From assembly GCA_035624785.1 (NCBI GenBank), contig DASPQV010000047.1, positions 95,482 through 159,481 of the forward strand: a DNA stretch of 64,000 nucleotides, in the 5' to 3' direction. This document shows positions 48,297 through 56,289 of this stretch, in pieces. This DNA comes from JAJZNI01 sp035624785 (lineage in GTDB: Bacteria > Chloroflexota > Dormibacteria > Aeolococcales > Aeolococcaceae). Positions within the stretch are counted from its first letter, which is position 1; each line of letters starts with the position of its first letter. The notes beneath the pieces were generated by a model. It saw only the letters and a list, made by a program, of their open reading frames with translations. It did no database searches and was not told the DNA's origin. Position numbers and translations under genes: made by a program.

Positions 48297-49385
48297 ATGC
48301 TGGAAGCCCTCGACCTGCGCATCGAGCCGCTGCTCGACGCCCTGTTTGATCAGGGGGCCTCGGATCTCATCCTGAGCGCCGGCGCCCCTCCCTCGCTGCG
48401 CATCGACGGGCAGCTGGTGGCCGCGGCCTCCCGCCCCCTCACCAACGAGCAGACCAAGAAGCTGCTCACCCAGCTGCTCAGCGCCGACCATCAGCGCACC
48501 CTGGAGAGCGAGCAGTCGGTCGACTTCTCGTTCCAGTGGACCGATCGGGGCCGGGTCCGGGGCAACGCCTTCAAGCAGCGGGGCACCGTCGCCGTGGCGC
48601 TCCGGGCGATTCCCAGCCACATCCCCAGCTTCAGCGAGCTGCGGCTCCCTGCCGTGTGCGAGCGGCTGGTGGAAGCGCCCCGGGGCCTGATCCTGGTGAC
48701 CGGGCCCACCGGCGCCGGCAAGTCGACCTCCCAGGCCTCGATGATCGACTGGATAAACCGGTCCCGGGCCCAGCACATCATCACCATCGAGGATCCCATC
48801 GAGTACGTCCACTACAACCGGCGCTGCGTCGTCGAGCAGCGTGAGCTGGGCCTGGACACTCCGAGCTTCGGCGACGCCCTCCGAGCCTGCCTGCGCCAGG
48901 ACCCGGACGTCCTCCTGGTGGGCGAGATGCGCGACCTGGAGTCGATCCGGATAGCTCTGGCCATCGCTGAGACCGGCCACCTGGTCTTCGCCACCCTCCA
49001 CACCAACGACACCACCCAGGCGATCAACCGGATCGTCGACGTCTTCCCCGGGGAGCAGCAGCAGCAGATCCGGGTCCAGCTCGCCGCCTCCCTCCAGGCC
49101 GTCATCTACCAACAGCTGCTGCCGATGCGTGAGGGAGGCAGGGTCGCTGCCTTCGAGATCCTGGTCGCCAACGGCGCCGTCAAGAACCTGATCCGCGAGA
49201 ACAAGTCCAACCAGCTGCGCAACATCATCGCGACCAGCCGCAACGAGGGCATGCAGACCCTGGAGATGTCGCTCAACGAGATGATCGACGAGGGACTGGT
49301 CGAGTGGGAGGACGCCGTCTCGGTGTCACTGTTCCCCAGGGAGGTCCGCCGGCCGGAGTCGCTTCCGGTCTATTCGACCGCGTAG
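48297..49385 (+). CDS. pilT: Type IV pilus retraction ATPase PilT
   Basis: A 362-residue hexameric ATPase that powers pilus retraction. Walker A is GPTGAGKST (residues 136-144), the Asp box is IITIEDPIEYVH, Walker B lies in DPDVLLVGEMRDLESI, and the His box in GHLVFATLHTND. The C-terminal region has NLIRENKSNQLRNII, close to the AIRNLIRE retraction motif. It is separate from, and convergent toward, the pilus assembly operon, with the RDD gene between. Confidence 0.95.
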   Translation: MLEALDLRIEPLLDALFDQGASDLILSAGAPPSLRIDGQLVAAASRPLTNEQTKKLLTQLLSADHQRTLESEQSVDFSFQWTDRGRVRGNAFKQRGTVAVALRAIPSHIPSFSELRLPAVCERLVEAPRGLILVTGPTGAGKSTSQASMIDWINRSRAQHIITIEDPIEYVHYNRRCVVEQRELGLDTPSFGDALRACLRQDPDVLLVGEMRDLESIRIALAIAETGHLVFATLHTNDTTQAINRIVDVFPGEQQQQIRVQLAASLQAVIYQQLLPMREGGRVAAFEILVANGAVKNLIRENKSNQLRNIIATSRNEGMQTLEMSLNEMIDEGLVEWEDAVSVSLFPREVRRPESLPVYSTA

Positions 49386-49423
49386 CCCGCGAGGGTGCTG
49401 GCGCAGCTGGTCCACGGGCGTGA

Positions 49424-50269
49424 TCAGACCCGGACGACCATCGCCCCGCCCAGCCTGTCGTGAAGGGCCTGCTTGCGAGGGTCCCAGGCCACCCAGAGCA
49501 GGTCGAGCAGGAGCAGCAGCTCCAGCGGCACCACGACGGAGTGGAGGGTCGACAGGGGCAGGATCTGCAACAGCACCAGCGGCCCCCAGAAGGGGACCGC
49601 CCGGAGCAGGGCGCGGCCGGCGGCGAGCCGCTCCGCTGGCGCCTCCTCGCGGACCACCCGCAGGCCCAACGCCGAATGGCCGATGGTCCGGCCCCAGAGC
49701 CGCACCAGGATCCCGTGGTACAGGGCCACGACGGCGGCGGCGAGGATGAACCAGAACCGAAATAGGAGGATCTCGGAGAAGACGGCGGCGATGCGGGTGG
49801 TGGTGAGGGCGTTGGCCACCAAGAGCCAGCTGAGGAGTCCGGTGATCAGGAGGAGCGTTCCAGCCACCACGCAGCCATCCACGTAGCCGGCGATTGCCCG
49901 CCGCCAGAAGCCTGCCGGGACCGCCTCGGCAACCCACTCGGCCGAGTGGCCGCTGAGCGGCAGCGGGCCGGCGAAGGGAGGGGTGACGGGACGGGGCGCC
50001 CACGCCTGCACAGGGACAGGCGCTGACAGAGCGGCGCCTGCGGCGCCGCTCAGCTCGGGGTCGGCAAGCAGGGCAGGCGGCACCGAGCTGAGGCTGGCGG
50101 CACCGGCCGGCGATCCCCAGGCGCCGTGGATCAGGCGATTCCGGCGCAGGTTGTAGCCGATGACGGTGATCTCGCCGGCTTCGCGCTGGCGCCCGAGCTC
50201 ATGCAGCTCGGCGTCGAGCCTCTGGCGGCTGGCGGGGCCGCCTCCGTCGAAGGGTGCAGCTGTGGGCAA
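49424..50269 (-). CDS. RDD-family membrane protein with short helical N-terminal domain
   Basis: A 281-residue protein. Residues ~15-50 form a charged helical unit (ELHELGRQREAGEITVIGYNLRRN, given as separate parts: ELHELGRQR and GEITVIGYNLRRN). A proline-rich linker follows, then an RDD domain with FWRRAIAGYVDGCVV and GRTIGHSALGLRVV and three to four membrane helices; ARG-ASP-ASP positions are partly conserved. The N-terminal unit recurs in the gene at 56290. RDD proteins are associated with ion or solute transport, but function is uncertain. The start appears to be TTG 50269. It lies between pilT and the pilA end. Confidence 0.7.
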   Translation of the reverse strand: MPTAAPFDGGGPASRQRLDAELHELGRQREAGEITVIGYNLRRNRLIHGAWGSPAGAASLSSVPPALLADPELSGAAGAALSAPVPVQAWAPRPVTPPFAGPLPLSGHSAEWVAEAVPAGFWRRAIAGYVDGCVVAGTLLLITGLLSWLLVANALTTTRIAAVFSEILLFRFWFILAAAVVALYHGILVRLWGRTIGHSALGLRVVREEAPAERLAAGRALLRAVPFWGPLVLLQILPLSTLHSVVVPLELLLLLDLLWVAWDPRKQALHDRLGGAMVVRV

Positions 50270-50521
50270 TCGTGTTCAGCCACGAGAAGTGACGTGTGAC
50301 CGGGCATCGTCCGTGGGCTCAGCGCTGGTCGTGCTTCCAGCCTATGTAGGCGCCTAACCCAGGGTCAATGGGACATACGGGTAGGGGCAGCTCTGCTCCG
50401 CACCCCCGCATGGGGTTCCTGGGCCAAATGGGCTCTCTGGATGCAACCCTCGGGGCAGCAGCCGGAGAGCCGTCCGTGGAACGGCGGCCACCGCGCGGGC
50501 ACGAAGCCAGATTGCCGTCGT

Positions 50522-50547
50522 GCCGGGGGCTCGCGCTCGCCCCCGGC
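50522..50547 (-). terminator. Strong hairpin after pilA
   Basis: GCCGGGGGC (50522-50530) and GCCCCCGGC (50539-50547) form a perfect 9-bp stem with an 8-base loop. On the minus strand it starts about ten bases after the pilA stop. No T-run follows, but the position at the end of the pilus operon makes a terminator or mRNA-stabilising hairpin likely. Confidence 0.5.
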
Positions 50548-50557
50548 GCAGCGCCGT

Positions 50558-50965
50558 CTACTTGCCGGTGATCAGGATGCTCCCGCTCGAGTCCAGCTGC
50601 GCGAAGATGCCGTCCCAGGCGGTGTGGTCTCCGCAGGCGGTCGGATTGGTCTGGATGTACTTGGGCACCAGGTCGCTCTGCTGAGCGCTGCTCAGCGCGG
50701 TGGCGGTGGTCGGCTCTCCGGTGAAGTCGCCCAGGTTGGCGGAGGGAAGCTGGTCGTTGATGTAGGCGTCGACCGCGCTCTGAACCGATTGCACATCGGT
50801 CTGGCATGCGGCGGCGTCACCACTCTGCTTCACCCCGGTCACGTTGAAGACCACTATCGCGGCCAGGACGGAGAGGATCGCGATCACCACCAGGAGCTCG
50901 ATGAGGGTGAAACCGCCTTCTCCCTTCCGCCGCCGACGAGCGACACGTTTGTACAGGTCACGCAT
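50558..50965 (-). CDS. Major pilin-like prepilin (type IV)
   Basis: A 135-residue prepilin. A short basic leader ends in KGEGG, followed by FTLIELLVVIAILSVLAA, the classical type III signal with glycine at -1, phenylalanine at +1 and glutamate at +5. The mature protein has the long N-terminal helix and a C-terminal globular region with two cysteines (about 30 residues apart would allow a disulfide loop). AAGGAGGGAGG directly upstream of ATG 50965 is a very strong Shine-Dalgarno, consistent with high expression of the major pilin. Last gene of the pilus operon. Confidence 0.88.
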   Translation of the reverse strand: MRDLYKRVARRRRKGEGGFTLIELLVVIAILSVLAAIVVFNVTGVKQSGDAAACQTDVQSVQSAVDAYINDQLPSANLGDFTGEPTTATALSSAQQSDLVPKYIQTNPTACGDHTAWDGIFAQLDSSGSILITGK

Positions 50966-51036
50966 GATTGCCTCCCTCCTTTGAGAGCAAGTCAAGTCTC
51001 TGCGGGCGCTTGGAATTGGCAGCCCCGCGATTGCCA

Positions 51037-51465
51037 CTACGGTCCATAGTTGACGCTCACGATGCGGTGGGACGGTGGGGTTGAGCATTGAGTCTCGATG
51101 ACAACCCAGCCATGGGCGGTGGTCGACCCATACTGGACGCTGACATCGTCCTGCGAGACGCTGCAGCCCGAGCTGCTCGAGCAGGCTTTAGTCAGGTACG
51201 AGACGGTGTCGCCCGTGGCCATCGCCATGGTGCCGGTCTGGCCTGGGCGGCACGTGGGTTGCTCGGCGCCGGCCTCAGCCGCGAAATACATGGCGCCCTC
51301 GAGGTTGGCGTCTTGGAGGGCGGTTGCCTCCGCCTGGGACTGTTGAGTGGAGACGGTGTCGGCGAGACGAAGCACCGCGGCGGTGACCAGGCCGAAGAAG
51401 GCGATGACGGCCAGGGCAAGGATCAGGGCCTGGCCACTCTCGGGGGCGCGGCGACGCCGATGCAT
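51037..51465 (-). CDS. PilX-like minor pilin/assembly protein
   Basis: About 142 residues. The N-terminus RRRRAPESGQALILALAVIAFFGLV (given here in outline) is basic, then SGQALI and a hydrophobic helix, as in PilX-type proteins that lack a strict FTLIE motif. The mature part contains several cysteines (PTCRP, KACSSSSGC). The stop of the previous gene overlaps ATG 51465 as TGATG, so this start is preferred; ATG 51471 is possible. It lies between two minor pilin genes and pilA, so it is probably part of the pilus tip or priming complex. Confidence 0.65.
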   Translation of the reverse strand: MHRRRRAPESGQALILALAVIAFFGLVTAAVLRLADTVSTQQSQAEATALQDANLEGAMYFAAEAGAEQPTCRPGQTGTMAMATGDTVSYLTKACSSSSGCSVSQDDVSVQYGSTTAHGWVVIETQCSTPPSHRIVSVNYGP

Positions 51466-52124
51466 CAGCATGGGCCGGTCGAGCCAAGGCCGCTGGGGTC
51501 CGGCAGGGTTGCCAGCGGCTGGAGGGTGATTGTGACTGTCGGGGGATCAGACAATGGGCTGCCGGGCAGGCCGTCCACCGCGAACGTGAGCTGCTGGACC
51601 TGACCGAACCACGGGATCGAGTTGGGCGGCGAAGGCGGGGGTAGCAGCGTGCTTGCGAGACTGACCTGATAGGCCGTGACCGGGGTGGCGGCCTTCAGGA
51701 GTCCCCCCACCCACTGTGAACGCTCTATCCCCGGGGAAGGGGTGGGCTGGGAGTAGACGGCCGTCGCGCACTGTCCGGCTGGAGTGTCGTACCACTCGAA
51801 GCACGCGATCAGCCCGGGGCCTGAGCACTCACTGAGGAAGGCGGGGCTGCAAGTCCCGTACGGGCCGGGAGAGCTGCTGGCCGCCGGGACATCGATGCAC
51901 GTGGCTCGATGGGCGTCTTCGGGGACGAGTTGCCCCAGCGACAGTGCGTCGGAGGTCGCGACCAGCCTGGTCTCTGAGGCGGCGGGAGCGAGCAGGCTGC
52001 TGAAACCCGCGCTGAAGACGACGCCGATGACGGTGCCGATGAGGGCAAGCAGGATCAGGGAGACGAGGGTCTCAACCAGCGTGAAGCCCCGCTCACGGCC
52101 ACGCCGCACGACTCGCGGTGTCAT
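51465..52124 (-). CDS. Minor pilin (PilW/GspJ-like)
   Basis: A 219-residue prepilin-like protein: a basic leader ending RERG, then FTLVETLVSLILLALIGTVI with glutamate at +5, and a long globular part rich in proline and with several cysteines. It resembles PilW/GspJ minor pilins, which help start pilus assembly. The ATG at 52124 overlaps the preceding stop (ATGA), and its stop overlaps the next gene. Confidence 0.78.
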   Translation of the reverse strand: MTPRVVRRGRERGFTLVETLVSLILLALIGTVIGVVFSAGFSSLLAPAASETRLVATSDALSLGQLVPEDAHRATCIDVPAASSSPGPYGTCSPAFLSECSGPGLIACFEWYDTPAGQCATAVYSQPTPSPGIERSQWVGGLLKAATPVTAYQVSLASTLLPPPSPPNSIPWFGQVQQLTFAVDGLPGSPLSDPPTVTITLQPLATLPDPSGLGSTGPC

Positions 52125-52609
52125 GCCCGGTGTTCCTTCCACACGACCCGCATGACGGATTGCCCGCCGTCGGTGACCGTGATCGTGATTTCCTGGACGC
52201 CGTAGTCATTGGAGCAGAAGACGCCTGGCCCGGACAGCGGGGTGTAGCCGGGCCCGGGGCTCGACTGGGACGCGGCTGACTCGCTCACGGAGATGACGGG
52301 CGGCGGGACGCCGCCGTACGGCGAGGGGAGGGGAGACGGCACGGCGTAGGTGCTGACGCAAGCCTGGTAGCCGGTGGTGTCATCGGACTGCAGGTAGTTG
52401 GCCACGTAGGACGCGGCCCCGTTGAGCTGGGCCTCCACCTGCGCGCTCCCCGCATTGCCAACCGCTGCGGTGAATCCGTAGGCGATGCCGACCAGGCCGA
52501 TGGCGACGATGGCGATGGTCACCACCATCTCGATGAGGGTGAGTCCTGCCTGGCCGCGCCGGCGGTGGCGCTTTGCCTGCAGCGTCGGCCGGGAGGCATC
52601 GTGCTGCAT
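52121..52609 (-). CDS. Minor pilin (PilV/GspI-like)
   Basis: A 162-residue prepilin-like protein with a longer basic leader (RHRRRGQAG), then LTLIEMVVTIAIVAIGLVGI with glutamate at +5. The globular domain has two cysteines. It follows pilC with a one-base stop-start overlap (TGATG) and overlaps the next minor pilin (ATGA). It probably takes part in the initiation complex of the pilus. Confidence 0.78.
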   Translation of the reverse strand: MQHDASRPTLQAKRHRRRGQAGLTLIEMVVTIAIVAIGLVGIAYGFTAAVGNAGSAQVEAQLNGAASYVANYLQSDDTTGYQACVSTYAVPSPLPSPYGGVPPPVISVSESAASQSSPGPGYTPLSGPGVFCSNDYGVQEITITVTDGGQSVMRVVWKEHRA

Positions 52610-53859
52610 CAGGCGCCTCCATGAAAGGCGGAGGCGAAGCCGTAGATCGCCTGGATGAGAGAGACTGCCACCAGACCGACGATGCTGCCGACACTGATGA
52701 TGAGCACCGGCTCGACGATCGAGGTCAGGCGCTTGAGCCGGTTGTCCAGCTCACTGTCGTACATCTTGGCGGTCTCAGCCAGGTGCTGGTCGAGGGTGCC
52801 GGTTTCCTCGCCCACCCTGATCATCTGGACGACGAGGGGAGGGAACAGGCCGGTTTGGCGGAGCGACCGGGAGAAGCTCTCACCGACCGCGACCTGACCG
52901 CCGACATCGCGAAGGGCTCTGCGATACACCGGGTTGCGGGTGCTTTCAACGACCACCGAGAAGCTCGTGCTCACCGGAACGCCCGCCGCCAGGGTGTCGC
53001 TGAGGGCGCGGCAGAAGCGCTCGATCGTGGCGGCGCGCATCATCTCGCCGATGGCCGGGAGCCGGAGCAGGATCCGGTTCACCTGCATCCGCCCCGGTTC
53101 GGTGCGGAGGTAGTAGCCGCCGCCCAGGATGGCTACCAGGAGGCCCACAAGGATCCAGACCCCGTTGGCTTGCACGAAGGCGCTGAGGTTGAGCAGGGCT
53201 GTCGCAATCGGTGGGAGCTTGGCTCCGTATGTCTGGAACAGGACCCGGAACTGGGGCAGGACGAAGATGACCAGGCCGGTGGCCACCGCGAGGGCGATGC
53301 AGAAGACGATGGATGGATACATGAGGGCGCCCCGGATCTTGGCCTTGGTCTCCAGATCGCGCTCGAAGTGGTCCGCGGCGCGGACCAGCACATCGTCGAT
53401 GTGGCCGGTCACCTCCGAAGCGCGGATCAGGTCCGCGAGGGCGGTGGGGAAGACCTGAGGGTGACGTGCGAGCGCGGCGCTGAGCAGGCCCCCCCGCTGC
53501 AGGTCGGCCACCATCGAGGCGCACGCCTGGCGCATCCGCCGGTTACCGGTGCCCTCGGCGATCGTCTCCAGGCCGGTGGTGAGCGGGATCCCCACCCTGA
53601 CGAAGGTGGCGAGCTGCCGGCAGAAGACCACCACCTCCTGCAGCCGCACCTTGGTGAGCTGCTCCAGGAAGCCTTGGAACGGCATCCTGGCCTTGGCCCG
53701 GACGCTGGTGGGACGGAGCCCGCGGACCGAGATCGCATGCCACACCGCCTCGGGGTCGGCAGCCTCCATGATCCCCTTGACCACGCTGCCGTCGGGCTGG
53801 ACGGCCACGTAGTCGAAGAGCTGGTACGGCGTCGGCTCGGGAGGAGCGGCTTGGACCAC
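52609..53859 (-). CDS. pilC: Type IV pilus platform protein PilC (GspF family)
   Basis: A 416-residue inner-membrane platform protein with two GspF domains. The repeats are visible: VVVFCRQLATFVRVGIPLTTGLETIAEG in the first half and IERFCRALSDTLAAGVPVSTSFSVVVEST in the second, each followed by EVTGHIDDVL or GEETGTLDQHL. Three membrane helices are evident. GTG 53859 has GAGG nine bases upstream and lies just after the pilB stop; longer extensions are inside pilB. A VQPDGSVVKG segment near the start is typical. Confidence 0.92.
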   Translation of the reverse strand: MVQAAPPEPTPYQLFDYVAVQPDGSVVKGIMEAADPEAVWHAISVRGLRPTSVRAKARMPFQGFLEQLTKVRLQEVVVFCRQLATFVRVGIPLTTGLETIAEGTGNRRMRQACASMVADLQRGGLLSAALARHPQVFPTALADLIRASEVTGHIDDVLVRAADHFERDLETKAKIRGALMYPSIVFCIALAVATGLVIFVLPQFRVLFQTYGAKLPPIATALLNLSAFVQANGVWILVGLLVAILGGGYYLRTEPGRMQVNRILLRLPAIGEMMRAATIERFCRALSDTLAAGVPVSTSFSVVVESTRNPVYRRALRDVGGQVAVGESFSRSLRQTGLFPPLVVQMIRVGEETGTLDQHLAETAKMYDSELDNRLKRLTSIVEPVLIISVGSIVGLVAVSLIQAIYGFASAFHGGA

Positions 53860-53870
53860 CGGGCTGATCC

Positions 53871-55604
53871 TCAGATGGTGTACACGGTGCGCATCACCTC
53901 GGTGAGGGTGGTGCGGCCGGTGGCGGCGAGGTCGCAGCCTGCCTGCTGCAGGGTGCGCATCCCCGCGGCCACCCCGGCGTCGCGGACGTCGGTGCGGTGC
54001 GAGTGGTGGACGATCCGCTCGCGGACCTGGTCGTCGACGCGCAGGCATTCGAAGACGCCGATCCGGTTGTGGAAGCCGGTGCCCCCGCATCGCGGGCAGC
54101 CCACCGTCTCAGGCATGCGGGCGGGCGGTGCGTGCCCGGTGATGGCTCGGAAGAAGGCTGCCTCGCCAGGGGACGCCGGCGCGCTTGCGCCGCAGCGCTC
54201 GCAGATGAGGCGGACCAGCCGCTGGGCCACCACCCCGATCATCGCCGAGGCCACCAGGTACGGCTCGATGCCCATGTCGATGAAGCGCAGGATGGCGCCG
54301 GCGGCGTCCGCGGAGTGCATGGAGCAGAGCACCAGGTGCCCGGTCAGAGCTGATTGGATCGCGATCTGGGCGGTCTCGACATCGCGGACCTCGCCGACCA
54401 GGATGATGTCGGGGTCCTGGCGCAGGATCGCCTTGAGACCGTTGGCGAAGGTGGTGCCGGCCAGGCGATTGATCTGGACCTGGTTGATGTTGGCGAACCG
54501 GTACTCCACCGGGTCCTCGATGGTGGTGATGTTCCGGGTGTTGCTGTCCAGCTCGTTGAGCGCGGCGTAGAGCGTGGTGGTCTTGCCGGCGCCGGTCGGA
54601 CCGGCGACCACCAGCATCCCGTACGGCGAGTCGATCAGGCTTCGCAGCCGCTCGAGGTCAGCGCTCTGGAGGCCAAGCTCGGGAAGCGGGACCAGGGAGC
54701 GGGTGCGGTCGAGGAGGCGGAGCACCACCTTCTCGCCCCAGATCGTCTCCATGGTGGACACCCGGATATCGATCGGGCGCCCGTCGATGGTCATCTCCAG
54801 CTGGCCGTCCTGGCTGCGGTGCCGGTCGACGATGTCCATCTCGGCCAGGATCTTGAGGCGTGAGGCGATCGGCCCCACCAGCGAGGAGGGCAGCGAGTTG
54901 ACGTCGTGCAGGGCGCCGTCGATGCGGAAGCGGATCCGCAGCCCGTCGGACTGCGGTTCGAGGTGCACGTCGGAGGCGCGATCCCGAAGCGCCTGGGTGA
55001 GCAGCAGGTCGACGATCTGGACCACCGGCGCGTCAGCGCGGAGCGGGATCGCCAGCGTTGCCGCCCGGCCGTCTTGGCGATCGACGACGGCGCGGCGGAC
55101 CGCGTGGTCGACCTTGTGGAGCACCGTGTAGTGGCGATCGAGAGCGCGATCGAGGGCGCGCCGCCCGGCGAGATGGGGCGTGACCGGCTTGGCGATCGCG
55201 GCCTGGAGCGCGGTCATCCGCTCCTGGTCAGAGGGGTAGGCGACCGCGCAATGCACCGCGTCCGCCTCGTCGACGAAGAGCGGCAGGGCCCCCAGCCGGC
55301 GGGCGGTGGCGGCGTCCAGCAGATAGAGGGCGTCCTCGTCAGGGACCACCTCGTCGAGGTCGACCGGGGTCTGGCCGATCTGCTCGGCGAGCACCGTCAC
55401 CACGTCGCTCTCCCGCAGGCCGGCGTCGACCAGCAGCTCTCCGATGGGGCGGTGATCCCGTCGCTGCTGGCGCAGAGCGGCCCGGACACTGCCGGACTCG
55501 GTGAATCCGCGGCTGACCAGCAGCTCGCCCAGAGGTCGGCCGGGGAACCCGGGAGACTCAGGCCGCTCTCGGTCGCGCCGCCCCGTGATCAATGGCATCG
55601 CCAT
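53871..55604 (-). CDS. pilB: Type IV pilus assembly ATPase PilB (GspE family)
   Basis: A 577-residue extension ATPase. The N-terminal MshEN-type domain is seen in two RPLGELLV-like units (GRPLGELLVSRGFTE and PIGELLVDAGL). Then come the Asp box, Walker A GPTGAGKTTT, Walker B in DPDIILVGEVRD, and the His box in LVLCSMHSADA. A four-cysteine zinc motif is present near the C-terminus (CERCG and CPRCG). MshEN domains bind c-di-GMP in related ATPases, which may link to the degenerate GGDEF-EAL protein. ATG 55604 has GAGAGGA upstream. Confidence 0.93.
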   Translation of the reverse strand: MAMPLITGRRDRERPESPGFPGRPLGELLVSRGFTESGSVRAALRQQRRDHRPIGELLVDAGLRESDVVTVLAEQIGQTPVDLDEVVPDEDALYLLDAATARRLGALPLFVDEADAVHCAVAYPSDQERMTALQAAIAKPVTPHLAGRRALDRALDRHYTVLHKVDHAVRRAVVDRQDGRAATLAIPLRADAPVVQIVDLLLTQALRDRASDVHLEPQSDGLRIRFRIDGALHDVNSLPSSLVGPIASRLKILAEMDIVDRHRSQDGQLEMTIDGRPIDIRVSTMETIWGEKVVLRLLDRTRSLVPLPELGLQSADLERLRSLIDSPYGMLVVAGPTGAGKTTTLYAALNELDSNTRNITTIEDPVEYRFANINQVQINRLAGTTFANGLKAILRQDPDIILVGEVRDVETAQIAIQSALTGHLVLCSMHSADAAGAILRFIDMGIEPYLVASAMIGVVAQRLVRLICERCGASAPASPGEAAFFRAITGHAPPARMPETVGCPRCGGTGFHNRIGVFECLRVDDQVRERIVHHSHRTDVRDAGVAAGMRTLQQAGCDLAATGRTTLTEVMRTVYTI

Positions 55605-56289
55605 CCGTCGGTCCTCTCCCGGTGAGTTCGTGGCCAGCGCCGCTCGGGTGTCCCGCACCCCCTCCGCTGAGGGCGCGCGTTCGCCGGACGGCCTGAACAG
55701 CATCGCCACGCGCGCGCGAGCCCGGAATGGGCGGGACCCTCGCATCCGAGACACCTGTCCCGCACCCGGAGGCGTGGGTCCCATGGCCCGGCCCCTGGGC
55801 GGTCCATACGATTCAGCTGGAATGCCGGCATCTGTGGATCAGCTGCCCCGCTCTGCCGCCGGGATTGTCGTGGACGAGGCTGAAGGCATCCTGGCGCCGT
55901 GGCCCTGCCGGGGGCTCCCCCCGGTGTCCGGCAGCCGGCTTCCCTGTGACCACGGCGTCCTCGGGGCACCACTCGCGTTCCCCTCGCTGATGGCGCTTCG
56001 GCGCCGCGCGCCGTGAGCACCAGGCTAGGAGGGGAGACCGGCGGATGCCACGCCCACCTGGGGGACCTGAGGCCCCTAATCTTGATGGTTCGCCCGGCCT
56101 GGCTCGGGACAGGGCCTTGGGCGTGGCTTTGCCTGGACGTAGAGTTAGAGGTCCGATGGCCTGCGGCTTGCCCGTCGGGATCACCCTGACCGTGGGGGGC
56201 GGCCGCGGCTCACCCCGCAACCGGGCGACCGCGCCGCAGGCCCGGGTACTCCGGCGCCGCGGGTGCGTCCGGAGCGGCCGGTGATCAGG
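55605..56289. other. Long intergenic region between pilB and the next gene
   Basis: About 685 bases between two divergent genes, with no well-supported gene. It holds the structured element at 56048-56126. Two short arginine-rich frames with Shine-Dalgarno-like sequences (ATG 56045, and ATG 56156 preceded by AGAGG) run into the start of the next gene, but their composition is not protein-like. The pilus operon promoter must lie here; no convincing box was found. Confidence 0.5.
56048..56126 (+). ncRNA. Candidate structured RNA element
   Basis: The outer arms CCACGCCCA (56048-56056) and TGGGCGTGG (56118-56126) pair perfectly over 9 bp. Directly inside on the right, GGGCCT (56112-56117) pairs with AGGCCC (56070-56075), leaving a 13-base bulge on the left. 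An inner CCCG/CGGG hairpin sits in the loop. Such a closed multi-helix element about 160 bases before a gene could be a leader RNA or regulatory structure. It matches no riboswitch I recognise, and strand assignment is by the downstream gene. Confidence 0.3.

Noticed and set aside
56156..56284. 42-codon frame with AGAGG Shine-Dalgarno ending at the start of the gene at 56290
   Set aside because: Arginine/glycine-rich, no similarity, and overlaps the structured intergenic region; insufficient to call a gene.
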